A stretch of 64,000 bases of DNA from Geosiphon pyriformis. Lineage: Eukaryota > Glomeromycota > Glomeromycetes > Archaeosporales > Geosiphonaceae. Each line of letters opens with the position of its first letter. Position 1 is the first letter of the stretch. Shown here piece by piece: positions 24,885 through 36,739 of the stretch. Made by a program: the position numbers and the translations under genes. The notes under the pieces were generated by a model that was not told where the DNA came from, did no database searches, and saw nothing but the letters and a program-made list of their open reading frames with translations. Location of the stretch: positions 161,650 to 225,649 of the forward strand of contig JAAOMT010000572.1 of assembly GCA_016748015.1 (NCBI GenBank), written 5' to 3'.

Positions 24885-25015
24885 ATGTTTAATAAATACA
24901 GTTTAAATATAATTTAGCATATATAAACAAATTAAGTATTTACAATTAAGTACAAATTATATGCTTACTATATATAACCAATTATTTAAATTAATTAAAA
25001 CTATATTATATATTT
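24885..25015 (-). mobile_element. Fossil LINE 3' tail
   Basis: The TTTAATAAATACAGTTTAAAT segment, TACTATATATAACCAATTATTTA and AATTAAAACTATATTAT line up with the 3' untranslated region of the LINEs at 29885-30010 and 56585-56715, after extensive change to A and T. It is in minus orientation. No open frame is left. Confidence 0.5.
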
Positions 25016-25820
25016 ATAATAAAATTAATATTATTATCTATACTTAAGAAAAACAAATTATTTTTATAAAAGTCAAAATTAATTACAAAAATTTTATTAA
25101 TCTTTAAAATATAAATCTTATTATTGATAAAACAAATACTTAATTTTATTAATATTAATTAATTTATTTTTTTCTATTGTTATTTTGTATTTAGCTTTAT
25201 ACAACTAAATCTTTTTTTATAGTTAAAACTATTAATACACAAAAAAAATTAATTAGAAAAAAACAATATTAGAATTTTTAAAAACAAATACAATTTTAAT
25301 ACAACAATTTTTAAATACAAAGTTTTTATAAAGCATGATATATTAAGTATTATTAAATAAACAAAAACAGATAGAATTCAAAATCATAGATAATCTTAAT
25401 ATAATCTTAATAAATAATTTCTATAATTTTATTAAGCTTAATAACAATTTTATTTTTGTATTTATATTTAACTTAAACATAAAAATGTAATTAAAAAATT
25501 CTATATTATCACAGTAAATACATATAATTTTTTTAAATAACAATTAAAAGTTATTTATATAATACTTTTATTATATAAGTTTATAATTTAATATAAATAT
25601 ATTTTTAATATATATTAAATATAATATTATAATAAATAATTAATTGGAAATTTATTATTTTAAATTAGTTTATATAAAATTAAAAAAATTTAAATAACAC
25701 AAATAATAATAAAATCAATAAATATATTAAGTATTTTGGTTTTTATAACTAAATATTATAAATAATTAAGATTTTTTGGCAAATACTTTTAATATATTAA
25801 TTTTATAATATAAATAATAT

Positions 25821-25945
25821 ATAATATTAAACTTACATTTAAAATTTAAAATAATAAACAAAAAAATAGTTGGTTTTAATATATAATATTAAACTTACAT
25901 TTAAAATTTAAAATAATAAACAAAAAAATAGTTGCTTTTAATATA
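25821..25945. repeat. 62-bp tandem duplication
   Basis: Two adjacent copies, starting ATAATATTAAACTTACATTT at 25821 and 25883, differ at about one base near the end (GTTGGTTTT against GTTGCTTTT). The near identity suggests a recent duplication. Confidence 0.85.
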
Positions 25946-26997
25946 TAATTTTTGTTAATTATAAAATGCAAAAAATATTTATAATTAAATATTAAATACT
26001 TAAAACATAAAAAAATTGAAAATTTGAATTAAGTATTTATATATTTTATAAATAAAAATCAAATAAGAAAATTTCGAAAATTTATATTTGATTTTAAAGA
26101 AAAAATGTTTTTAAAAATTGGCTTTTTAATTTAATTATAGTTTTTAATAATATTAATTAGCTAAATTTGAAATAATAAAATTAGTTAAATTTATAAAAAT
26201 ATATATAAAAATAAATATTAATAATAATAAATATATAATATTAATCAAATTTAAATAAAAACATAATAAATATAATAATAAAATATAATTAATATATAAT
26301 AAATTATAATATTAAATATAATTAATATAATAAATTAATAATAAAGAGTTAACAATAAAATAAAATAAATTTAATTGGCTTAAATAACTAATTATGCATA
26401 AAAAAAGCATAAACTGTATTTAATATAAAATATGTACTTAAGTTATCAAATTGGCTTGTAATTAAATATTTTAACAAATCCAAATGTTTCAAGTTATGAA
26501 TATTACATTTTGTATATTATAATTATCAAAACTTTTATGCTAAAAAATATTTGTCAATATATTTAAATGTGTAATTTCATCTAATATTATTTACCATTTT
26601 CATTTTTTGAACGGATTCTATCTATATTACAAGAAAGTTGCGATTTTCAATTAATAATAAATTAAACAACCCTTTTTTTTTAAAAACTTTACAGTTAATC
26701 AAAATAGAAAATAAATTTATATCATTTGGAATTTAAAATTAAAAATGTTCATAACTTTGATTTGTGGTAGCCCAAAAATACACTTTTAATAATTAAAAAA
26801 AACTCGAGCAGACCTCTTTTATCCTTTTATTTTGACCAGAACTTGGATGCAAATTAACTTGTCACATGATAATAGATGTCCACTTCTAGTGTGGGCGTAT
26901 TATGAAGCCAAAATATTAGTATAAAATTTGTGATAGGTAAAAATTTATATTTTCAATGTAGAAAAAACGCAAAAAAAACACAAAAACACTTTCTAAC

Positions 26998-27203
26998 CTA
27001 GGATGGAAACCACGGCGCCATTTTACATGGATAGCTATAAAATATTGGGGAAAGGACAGATTGGAGCACTGAATTGTGCTGTCGAAGATTAATAGATTCA
27101 CATAGTTCTGGAGAGTTTACAAGCCGATTTGATTCTTGTTGTTGTTGTTGCTGTTGAGCCAACCGCAATTTTGCTATATATTCAGCATTTTCACATTGTG
27201 GCT
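26998..27203 (-). other. Candidate further coding sequence downstream of the 27.3-28.5 kb gene
   Basis: After a GACAG acceptor-like site the minus strand has an open frame containing ENAEYIAKLRLA, a run of Gln, then SNRLVNSPELCESINL, and ends in FPS and TAG. It looks like a real Gln-rich C-terminus. Joining it to the upstream gene needs a phase-0 exon end that I cannot place, so the linkage is unproven. Confidence 0.35.
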
Positions 27204-27332
27204 GTCAACTGTGTCATGAAAAAGCCCAGAGAGAAATGTAGAGAACAAATAATTGACTTATTTTCTTTTCAGTAAAATAACAAATACCTTGAGTAATAGC
27301 GTTGGAAAAGTCTTCTCGCGCTTTCTGTAATC

Positions 27333-28457
27333 TTATGGGGGCTGTTTGGGCTGATTAGAAAAATATTCCAAACGATCAATTCTCATTCTTTTCTGAAAGA
27401 CATTAATTATCCACTTTTGTGAATTAGAGAGGAAAAGAAGATCAAAAAAAAGGAACCAATCTCATAATGGGCGCAAAAATGGAGACGAAACAGGCATAAC
27501 AAGACCATCGTAAAAATAATGGAAACAATATGAAAAGACATTTTATTAATTAAAGATTTAATACGATAACCTACAAACCCAATCCAATTCAGAATTCTGT
27601 TCCCCCCGCAGCTTTTGCAACTCCTGAAAAGCACCACTAGAAGGTTCTGTTGTCCCGTCTTTCCAAGGTCTTTTTATTATAATATCTCCAGGTGAATCAA
27701 TAGCTATTCTCGGTTCAATCACAGAGTTTTGGTCTGGATTTGAGGCAACTAAGTTTTTCAATAACAAACCAAAAAAGGATTAATTAGCTAGCAAGTTTTC
27801 TTTTGATATTGTTAAAATAATTTAAAAACTACCTTGAGCTACTTTCTGTAGAATACTTTTTCGAAATCGAGAGCAAGCATCACCTCTAATGAAAGTTCCC
27901 TGTTTCGCTTTCAATCTTTTAACTAATAAAACTCTACTTGTTACAGCAGCAAAGTTTTCTTGTGGCAATGCTGAAGTGGTAGTTCTAGGTGGTGTAGCGG
28001 TATATGGAAAAGTTTGGTCAGGTAACCATTCAATGGCAAGATAATTTTTGCATGAGAAGGGAGAAGAAAAATGAGAACTATTGTGGATTTTTCTGCGCTT
28101 GGGAAAAGGAAAACAATCAAATCGAACTTGTGTTGAAATAGGAGATATTCGAAAGTGTGGAATTGAAGGAGAGATTTTTCTTTTTCGTCTTGGTTCTCCA
28201 CCAAATATTGGCCACCATCCATGATGATTGATTATATATTGTTGTTGTTTTTTCAGTGAATCAGGAATTATTTCTTTTACTTCAGGTTTGTGGCTTAATA
28301 CTTTCGCTGTCCACTCAAGCCAACTATTTGTAAAAGCATTCTTAGTCGCAATACTACTATGCTTTGATAAACTTCTGATAAAAGCGTCAGCTTTTTGTGG
28401 CAAAGTATGAGCTGCAAAGCTACTTGGAAGCCTTTGTGTCTGTGAGTTTGACGTCAT
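27333..28457 (-). CDS. Uncharacterised basic protein, three exons
   Basis: Exons on the minus strand are 28457-27833, 27748-27579 and 27392-27333. Both introns are GT-AG with matching phases, giving 284 residues. The first ATG (28457) is used; the open frame continues upstream but without an ATG. Visible blocks are SWLEWTAKVLSHKPEVKEI, then HHGWWPIFGGEPRRKRKI, VLLVKRLKAKQGTFIRGDA, SRFRKSILQKV and IIIKRPWKDGTTEPSSG. The protein is basic, with no clear membrane segment or signal peptide. I do not recognise the family. Coding-like sequence continues beyond the stop in another frame (IRLQKAREDFSNAITQ, ending at a CAAG/GTATTT donor). The shift falls in a run of five C just before the TAA, so a one-base indel there may have truncated the gene or the assembly. 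Confidence 0.65.
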
Positions 28458-28860
28458 TATTCTTAAAGCAAGTGGGAAAATAGAAAGTAAATAAATGCTA
28501 AAGAAAGAGCTGAATTTAGAACTCGATGTCACCTTAACTGTAAAAGAATTGTAGACTTAATACCGTAGAAAAAAACTTAATTTAAACCCACCACTATACC
28601 GCGGCAAAAGAAATGGTTGCAAATTACTTGTATCTTACAAGCGGCGTCTATGAGCGTCAAAATATAGCGCAAAGTTGTTTATGGTTCGATTGAACAGTAA
28701 TTATGATCACTTATCAACGATGATCACTGGCTGGCGTTGTCTCATATGAAAACCAGTCACGCCTGATTGTTCCAAACTATTGGGCCAAGGTTGAATGCTA
28801 CTAACTCAACTTGTCATTTCCTAATTCGATTGCATGCATATGTACAATAATTAATCTCTT
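28458..28860. promoter_or_regulatory. Upstream region of the 28.5 kb gene
   Basis: Relatively balanced, CpG-containing DNA between the gene and the next A+T desert. It holds two TGATCA palindromes (ATTATGATCACTTATC and CGATGATCACTGG, 28702-28730). It is probably the promoter, but no TATA box or start site can be fixed. Confidence 0.35.
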
Positions 28861-29880
28861 AAATCACAAATCTAATACGTATTATTAATTTTTGGTAATT
28901 CAAATTATTAGTGTTTTTGTATATGTTAAATTGAACCAATTTATAAATATTTTTATTTATATATGTTTAACTGGTTATAATATTAATAATTTGTTTTTAA
29001 TTTTCAAGAGAATAATATTATTTAAAACAAAATAATATTAATTTTATTAATGCTTAAACTAAGTATTATTCTTTTACTATCTATTTTAGCACAATTTAGA
29101 CAACTATAAATGTGGATTATGTACTTTTAATACGTCAAAAAAAAACTAAGTTAAGCTATTTAAATTTTTAAATTTACTGCCAACATTGCTAAAATTTGTT
29201 AGTATAAATATATTAAATTTATTATTAAAAAAATAAATTAATTTTAAACAAAAATAAAACTTAAAACTTTAAATTTTATCTAGTTTTTATTGTTTTATTA
29301 ATTTAAAACAAAAAATTATAATTTTAAAATATAAACTATAAATTATTATTATTATTATTATTTTAATACTATTATAAAATATAATTTAATTATTAGCTTT
29401 AAAATAAAATATTAAAATCTTTAAAAAGCTATAATTTACATATTTGGCTCCATATAATTAATTATTAAGCCAATTAAAACTATATTATGCAATATTTACA
29501 GTAATATTCAATTTATTATCAAAAAAACAAAAAGTTACAAAATTAGTTACATTAAAAAAATTCTTTTTTAAACTCTTAACTTCATATAAAACAGAAAATT
29601 TAATATATAAATCCAAATTAAATAAACAAAAATCATATAAAATAAAAATATTAATCTTAATTTTATTATTAATTATAATATTTATAAGTAAAATAGACTG
29701 ATTTTTCTATTTAATACAAAAATTACAATACATATTATGAAAATTAATATTAAATTATGCAAAAAAAGTCTATATTATTATGTTTAATTAATAAAATTAA
29801 CTGATAAATAAAAAATAAAAAATTAATAATTAGCTTAATAATAACAAAAAAATATAATACAATCTAACTATTTAATTAAA
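28861..29880. other. A+T desert
   Basis: No gene seen. The segment near 29430-29560 (ATTATTAAGCCAATTAAAACTATATTATGC) resembles the LINE 3' tail at 29960-30010, so another fossil LINE end in minus orientation probably lies here. Confidence 0.5.
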
Positions 29881-30599
29881 TTTTTTTTATTAATATTTAA
29901 CAAATACAGCCCAATTGCTACTTAAATACATAAATCAAACAAGATCCTAAATTAAACACAGTTTATATACTTTCTATATATAACCAGTTACTTAGACCAA
30001 TTAAGACAGCACTAAACATCTAATTTATCCACAAATAAAATCCTGTATAAAAAACCAAAATCTAATTTGAACAAATTAGAATGCAAACTAAAGCAAATAT
30101 GAATATCAAATCTAATACCAAACTATCAAATCACAATAAGATACCATAAAGATAACAAATTAGATACTGAAAAAATGACAAAATCATTATGTAATAGAAA
30201 ATTATGTTTTTATAAAAAGATTTCAACTTGGCTGCAAGCAGCCAAATAGCAAATTTGTGATCTTTAATCAAATCACAAATCAAATTGATAACAACTGCAC
30301 TATTATTGAATCCAGTACCTAAATAGCACATTGGATGCAAGCCACACTTGAATAATTAGAGTCATATAATCTCTTTTTTTTGACCACCAGTAAGCAATAA
30401 TGCAAAGTTTTCATAAAATAAAACTAAAGTGTTATCAACAATATATTGATATAGCTGGAGTGAATCTTGCTATTAGATTGTCAAACACTAAAGATTTTAA
30501 TCATGTCAAAATCAATATTACTGTTTATATTTATGATATCATCAATACACTTGGCTTTTCATCCAATAAAATTAACAATAATAAACAGGCACTTAACAA

Positions 30600-31254
30600 A
30601 ATAATAAGCATTTTCAGAAATAAGTCTGCTTTTAATGTTAAAAAACTAACATGACATATTAAGAGACAATATAAAATTAGAAGCAGTTGCAGTGTTGGTA
30701 TAAAAATCAGCATGTTTGTTTCTAACAACATTAAAAAAACCTTTAACTTTCTTCCAAAAAACAGATAAACTCTTATTCAAAATAACATGATAAATATGCT
30801 TTTTTTCAATTCAGTACTTATCATAAAAATCAGAACTAAATACATTTTTGTTAAAGTTGCAAATGTCCAATAAAGTCTGGCTATTTGTGAACAAAATAAC
30901 AGAACTAGAAATAAGTACACATTCCAATATAAGAGCAATGGCTTGTAATTCCATCAAAGTTGAAGACAACAAACCATCAACTTTGACCCCAATACTTATA
31001 TTAACATTCAAAAAATAAGCAACAGTATTACTATAAGCACCAACTGAACCCAAATTTTTTACAGAGCCATTCATAAAAACTTCTACAGAATACAGTTCTG
31101 AATTCAACAGATATTTACAAATAAAACCAAAGTCACAAGAGTAGTCAACAAGAGCAAAATAAAAACTCAGCATTCTATTACTTGTCAAACTATCATCACT
31201 AATAAACTTAACCAATAAATTAGACCAAACAGGAATCAAATCTTTGAGATCCAA
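30600..31254 (-). pseudogene. LINE RNase H domain, catalytic residues lost
   Basis: The frame at 30811-31254 shows the RNase HI pattern: VEVFMNGSVKNLGSVGAY, then STLMELQAIALILECV, then VILFTNSQTLLDI. In active enzymes the first and third motifs carry Asp (DGS and TDS); here both are Asn, each explained by one G-to-A change. The Glu in MELQAI is kept. The segment continues past a stop near 30810, with a HADFYTNTATA-like motif near 30690. Confidence 0.75.
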
Positions 31255-31541
31255 CTTTTTCTACCTGCAAAAGATGTTTTATGTAACATACATGTCATAA
31301 CAGTTCAAAAGCTGGTCCGCAAAAACAATGCTATATTTCTTGAGAGACTTAGCCACATCCAAATAACAGTTCAAATCCAACATTTCATGATTATAACACT
31401 TTTTTTGGTTCAAAAGACATCAGACAGCACACCACTAAAAAACAGGTTGCAAAAAACAAGAATGAATATTACACCTGTCAGAAAACAATTTATGAGATTA
31501 ATTAACAAAATAACTGAAAATCAAAGAAGATCCTAGAACAT

Positions 31542-32294
31542 TCAGCTAGTAGTCTGCAGATCTATAGCTCTATACTTAAACAAATTGCTGAGAATTCTAT
31601 TAGTATTAGCAAAATTAACCAAGCCAGTCATTAAATTTTCAGAAAGCATTTGTTTAAAAGTTTTTAAGTCATATAACTCAAGATGATACAATGTCTTATT
31701 CAGGAAGTTTTTAAGCAGATTAGTCTTAAGTTTTAATCTTTTTCTTAATATTTTGTTCCATTTTTTATACATGCTCTTTAAAACACAACTGAACTGCAAC
31801 TTATAACTAATAATTGACTGTAAAACAGCAGACACCAAATACAAAAACTGCTTTTTAGTAATGGTTTTCCTTAAAACTACATTAGAAAAAAACCTGATAT
31901 CCAAATAAGCTTTGGCTAAACTAGACTTGAATAAAACATTAGTCAACAGAAAAATACCTAAATACCTATAAGATTTGCTTCTTTTGACTATTGAGATTTT
32001 TAAATCATTAATAAACAGCAAAGTTTTTATAACATCTTGGTTAATAGTAATGACTACAGTTTTGTCTGTATTAATTAAAATATTATTAATTAAAAAAAAC
32101 TTACTAACAATATCCAAAATACATTGTGTAGCTATTATGCAATTTCCAATCCAAATAGTGTTATTAATAAAGACATCCATAGCAAGAAAAAAAGTTTTGT
32201 CATCTCCAAAATCAGCTTTGTCAGTCTTTGTGAAAAACTTTAAGCTTATCTTATAGCCAAATAGTTGTTTATGCTTTTTAATCTTACAAAACAA
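31542..32294 (-). pseudogene. LINE reverse transcriptase, C-terminal part
   Basis: A 250-codon open frame matches the RT at 63600-64000 (SEFFLIND-like, NTDKTVVITIN, SYRYLGIFL) and continues into the thumb and connection region (NVVLRKTITKKQFLYLVSAVL). The catalytic box that is normally F/Y-x-DD reads FINNTIW, so both Asp have become Asn. Upstream RT motifs at 32300-33000 are broken by stops. Confidence 0.8.
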
Positions 32295-33041
32295 TAGATT
32301 ATAAAAAATCTTTCACAGTAGTAGTAAAAAGATCTTCTCTTAATCCAAATTATTATAAACAATGTATCCATCAGTAAGCCTAAAATTTGTTATTATCTAG
32401 TTAGTTCTATTGTTGTGTATACTACCAAAAAACTCAATAAAACAAAGATATATCTTAATCTTACTTAGGCTGTTATGCAAGTCAGGCTACTTAACTAAAT
32501 TATATACTTTTCACATATTCTAAAGAACCAACTACAGCTTTCTGTTTTTTTTCAATATATTCTCTACTAATAAACCAATAGCAAAAATTGGGGTCTGTAT
32601 AGATGTGTTTTTAAGAAAAAAAAATTGTCACCATACAAGACATCATATTTAGTGCAAGCCAAAAAAATTCTGTTTAAAAAAATTTTTGACAAGATCTTCT
32701 AGACTGTTTTAATTAAAGCTATTAGTTTGGTATTGGTAAGAATCTTTTCTTAGTTATAAGACTTTGGTATCATAGAAACTTAGACTTGTTTTTATTGTGT
32801 AAAAACCAAGCCTAATACCAGATATATATTAAAAATATTTAACAAACCAGCCAAAATCTGTTCATTATTATGTTTTTAAAGTTCATTAAGAATACCCAAA
32901 AAACCAGCAATTTTGCTATCAGGTAGATCTCTAACAACACAGAGAAACTTATTAACTTTGATATCATACATAACTCCTACAAAAACATTATTATTTACAT
33001 AATCCAAAAAAACATATTAATTAGATCAGGATTTAGATCAT

Positions 33042-33462
33042 TGTTACCCAAATAGAAAAACCAATTCAAAATTATAGAAAAAATATAACCAAAAACATGA
33101 TGACATAAAATAACACAGGATAATACAAAAAAACACAGAATAATATATAATAACTCAGAATAACATAATACAAAACTTAATAACATATTATAATATAAAA
33201 TAACTAATTAAAACATAAAATAACTAATAATAATATAAAAAAATGAAGCAATAACAGAAATAGTAAAGCAATAGCTAGCAAAAATAAAACAATTAAAAAG
33301 CAATCCTATAAAACAAAAAAATATATAAAAATGAATAGTTGTAAAAGCTAAAAAAGATAGATAAGAATCAATTTTCTTTTCTTATAACTATTACATCTTA
33401 TGCAAAATAAAAAATTTATTTGAAATCTAAAATTATTAATATATAGTCATCAATCATCCCAT
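33042..33462 (+). repeat. 5' LTR of element B, first 421 bp
   Basis: Starts TGTTACCCAAATAGAAAAACC and matches the start of the LTR at 48544 closely to about 48965 (both end near TATATAGTCAT). It is cut at 33462 by the LTR of A1. The rest of the 5' LTR is missing. TCAT at 33038-33041 immediately before it is repeated after the 3' LTR (49553-49556). Confidence 0.8.
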
Positions 33463-33846
33463 TGTTATACTTAAAAAAAGAGAAAAATAATACATAATCA
33501 AAAAGAGAAAAACACATAATTACAAATTAGCCAATTAGAATAAAAAAAGAGAAAAAAAGATTTTTTAGGAAATTTTGGATGTTTCAAAAAATCCAGAATT
33601 ATTCAAGAAATTCCAAGATATTTTAGAAAATTTGAGAATTTTTCAAGAAATTCTGGATGTTTTAGGAAATTAAAGATTTTGTAAGAAATTTAGCAAAGAA
33701 AAAGGATTTTTTATGTAAAAAAAATTATGTATATATAATAGTAGTATTAAAAGCAGAAAAGACAGATTTCTTGGATTTTTGACTTTTTTTCTTATCTATT
33801 TCCTAATCACTTCAAGAATAGTTCATATTTACTGAAGTGAAATCAT
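33463..33846 (+). repeat. 5' LTR of A1, upstream part
   Basis: Starts TGTTATAC after CCAT. It contains the family TATA segment (ATGTATATATAATAG near 33725) and two TTCAAGAA palindromes (33602, 33642) in U3. It is interrupted at 33846 by A2 and resumes at 43883. Confidence 0.75.
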
Positions 33847-34601
33847 TGTTACAAATGATTATTTGGGGTCTCAAGTCAAATAACAAATCCGTAACTTGGT
33901 GTTTAGTTAGTACTCGGGTGTTGATATTTAAAAGTTTTTGTTGTGGAGTTTTTTGTATAATGGACAGAGATTTAATAGTTGTTTCAGTAGCCTTCTGGAA
34001 TCACAATTCCATTGAATTTTTTTTTTAGTGTGGTGGCTGGTAATCCTTTTGGTAAGCTATTTTCAAATCTATGAGTGTTCTACTCTTGTTTCACAGGTCT
34101 TTTACCAGTCCCTATGATGTCTGTATCTCAGCACTTAATTTTTAATCAATTTAGTAAAACCAAAAAAATAACAAAAAAAAATAAAAAAAAATAAAGAAAT
34201 AAACAAAAGCAATTGCAAGTTAGTATCCTGTCAATAACTGTGATTAAGAACTATTGTTTCAGTATGGTTAAGTATTAATTACTATCAACATGAAGTGTTG
34301 ATAGTGGAAAGTAAATTTGGATGGTAATAGTTATTTATTTGATATTTGTGAATAGAAGGTTGCTTAGATCAAATCTAAATTAAGAGGTCTGTCTTTTCTA
34401 CTTCTAATGCTACCACTATATATACATAATTGATGTTCTACAAGATCACTCACATTTTCAAGTGATGTGCTATGATTTCTTGAGCAATGTGCTCTAATTT
34501 CTAACATTGCTCCACATTGCTGAGCAATGTGCTCACATGCTAAATATTATTTTTTCATTGGTCTGCTATTTTCTATATCTGTTTTCTTTTTATGAGTAAC
34601 A
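33847..34601 (-). repeat. 3' LTR of A2
   Basis: 755 bp against 865 bp for the partner LTR. The difference lies in a U3 array of ATTGCTnAGCAAT palindromes (34500-34535 here). The LTRs differ at many C/T and G/A positions, so the insertion is not recent. Confidence 0.9.
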
Positions 34602-34617
34602 TTATCTCCTCCTTTTT
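34602..34617 (-). promoter_or_regulatory. Polypurine tract of A2
   Basis: The minus strand reads AAAAAGGAGGAGATAA immediately before TGTTAC of the 3' LTR. Confidence 0.75.
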
Positions 34618-35400
34618 AATATTGAGCTCCATCAAAATTTTCATTTTGAATTAATTCCAATACTTTTTTTTCAAGCATTGTTTGTTCGATTCTGTTTTTT
34701 ATATCTTCTACTTGTGTATTGTTTATTCTTTCTTATTGGTTAATGGTTATAGTTTCCATGTCAGAGTGTAACATTTCTGGATAGTTTCGAAATATGTTGT
34801 GTAGTCAGTACATTGTTTTAATATGTAGTGTTGAATTTATTTTCTTTTCAATAAATTTTTCAATTTGTTGTATTATGTCTTGGTTAAATATTCTCTTGGA
34901 TTTGTTGGTATACAACTCTTGAATATTTAACTTCTGACTTAACTGGTAGTAACAGTATGATATTGGAAGTTGTTTTGTCTATTGCTTTCAATTCTCTTTT
35001 ATAAGTTCTTCTGTTGGTGTCATAATAGATATTTTCCCAAAAGTGTTCTTTACTTTTTCTATTATATTATTTGACCAGTTTTTACCATTCTTTGGTAACC
35101 GCTAATATGGGGTGTTTTTTGTTTTTCTTTTGGTGTTTCGATAGCAAATTGTTTGGTTGTTAATGATAATTTCCATGTCTAACTGTTGTTGACTTAAGGT
35201 CTGGAACAGTTGTTGAGCTATAGTGTAAATATGATCTGGTATTTCCATTTTCTTGGTTGCTTTTGTCGCATGTATTGTGCCTTTATATACTCTTTTGGGT
35301 TGTTCGATTTGATGTGTTTGGTTCAATAACTATGATTGGTTCCAGATCTCGTGAAATCTCATCTGATTGAACTAGTATTCTTTGTACTCCTAGTTGTGGA
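34618..35400 (-). pseudogene. C-terminal extension of the A2 polyprotein
   Basis: Coding remnant between integrase and the polypurine tract. The open part at 35102-35326 includes KATKKMEIPDHIYTIAQQLFQ and MEIIINNQTICYRN, matching copy A0 near 1990-2100 (KKMEITNSIHSLAQQLFQ). Further on, a frame with RINNTQVEDIKNRIEQ matches the A0 and B copies. No known domain. It lies in a different frame from the A2 integrase segment, so an indel separates them. Confidence 0.6.
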
Positions 35401-35499
35401 ATGTTATTGGTAGATGATAATGCTATCTGGTGATATGGTTTCAATCGATCACCATGTGCTGCTTTGGTTAAAATTTTGTTGTCCTATCTTAATTTATAA

Positions 35500-36480
35500 G
35501 CTCTACTTCCAAGAATTTTTTCTATGTAAAATGGTCTATTCCATTTGGGGTCAAATTTTCCACTTCATTGTTTTTCTGCTTTGGTATAATGTAAAAGTAC
35601 TTTGTTTCCAATCTTGAATTCAACTGGTTTATCTGGTAGTTGGTTATCATGTCTTTTTTTTTGTCTCTCTTGTAACTTCTAGATGTTATCAGCTGTTCTT
35701 TGTCATTTATTTTCTAATGTTTCCATTAAGTCATATGTTTTTCTTAGTAACATTTCCTGAAAATTATCTTCAGTTATTGGTTCTGTTAAGTAAGTATTGA
35801 CTTCTATCTCAATTGGTAATGTTGCTGTTCTACCATATACTAATTCAAATGGTGTTGCTTGTGTAGTGTCTTGTTTTATTGTTCGATAAGCAAATAATAC
35901 TGATGATATAAACAAATTCCATTTGTCTTGGTTTTCTTGACTGATTTTGGTGATTGCTTCACACAATGTTCTGTTAAATCTTTCAACTAGTTTATTGGTT
36001 TGTGAATGATATGGTGATGATAATAGTCTTTTGATTCCAAATCTCTGACTTAATTCTGCTAATGTTCTGTTCACAAAGTGAGTTCCTTGATCTAATAATA
36101 GTTTTTTTGGACATCCGTGTTGACAGATCAAATCTTGATGAACAAATTCAACAATAGATTCTGCATCTGCTCTTTGAATGGCTTTTGCTTCTGGCCATTT
36201 AGTGAGATAATCCATAGCTACTGCAATATTTCTGTTGCCTCTGCTGGTAATTGTTAATGGTCTGACTAAGTTAATTCCAATGTGATTGAATGGTTGTCCC
36301 ACTTTAATTGGTCTTAATGGTTCACTGGGTCTTGTTCCTCCTTTTCTCTGACAAGCATCACAATTTTGAATATATTGGATGATATCTGAATACATTGATA
36401 GCCAATAGTATCTTTTTCTGGTTCTTTCTATGATTGCTTCTTTATGAAAATGTCCTGCTGTTGGGTCTGAATGCATGTTG
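35500..36480 (-). pseudogene. Integrase of A2
   Basis: A 257-codon open segment (36476-35703) carries most of the integrase: the second half of the zinc-binding region (AGHFHKEA, RKRYYWLSMYSDI, NCDACQRKGG) and the catalytic core. The core has Asp in the HIGINLVRPL region replaced by Asn (GINL where A0 reads RIDL), the second Asp in LLLDQGTHFVN, and Glu in KLVERFNRTLCEA. The C-terminal part near 35560-35620 (FKIGDKVLLY, PKWNGPFYIEKIL) follows after a TAG at a Gln site and a TGA at a Trp site. Loss of the first catalytic Asp would inactivate it. Confidence 0.85.
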
Positions 36481-36739
36481 AATAATATTGTTTTTTTCTC
36501 TGGTTCTGTAATTACTCTGATTGGTTGATCTGGATTTTTTCTGTTTTTTTGGTAAAGTATATTTTGATAATTAATAAAATATTTTGATTGTTGTTTAATG
36601 TTTCTTTGTTCTTTTTGAAATAATTTCTCCTTGAACAGTTGGGTATTTATATAATGTTGTAGTTGTTGGTATTTTTGTATATTTATTTTTTGTTATATTT
36701 TTGGTTTGAAATGTTTTTAGATTTGTCTCATTTATGATA

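Larger units (their letters stand above)
19340..26500. other. A+T desert with fossil repeats
   Basis: About 7 kb of extremely A+T-rich DNA without a supported gene. LINE-tail fossils are seen near 20390-20450 and 24885-25015, a segment near 22355-22630 resembles 6405-6660, and a 62-bp tandem duplication lies at 25821-25945. One minus-strand frame (20605-20865) is open for 86 codons but low in complexity and without motifs. Confidence 0.6.
29883..33041 (-). mobile_element. 3' half of a split LINE (rest of RT, RNase H, tail)
   Basis: This is the downstream half of a non-LTR retrotransposon interrupted at 33041 by element B; the 5' half is at 49557-52956. At 33041 the sequence resumes at the place (TCTAATTAATATG) matching 62887 of the LINE at 59.5 kb. 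The 3' end shows a short T-run (minus-strand poly(A)) at 29881-29888 and a 3' untranslated region shared with 56585-56715. A possible 12-bp duplication, TTTAATTAAATT, lies at 29871-29882 and 52957-52968, but it is low in complexity. Confidence 0.8.

Noticed and set aside
34618-35400. Envelope-like protein after integrase
   Set aside because: No signal peptide or membrane segment is visible, and in copy A0 the sequence is in frame with integrase.
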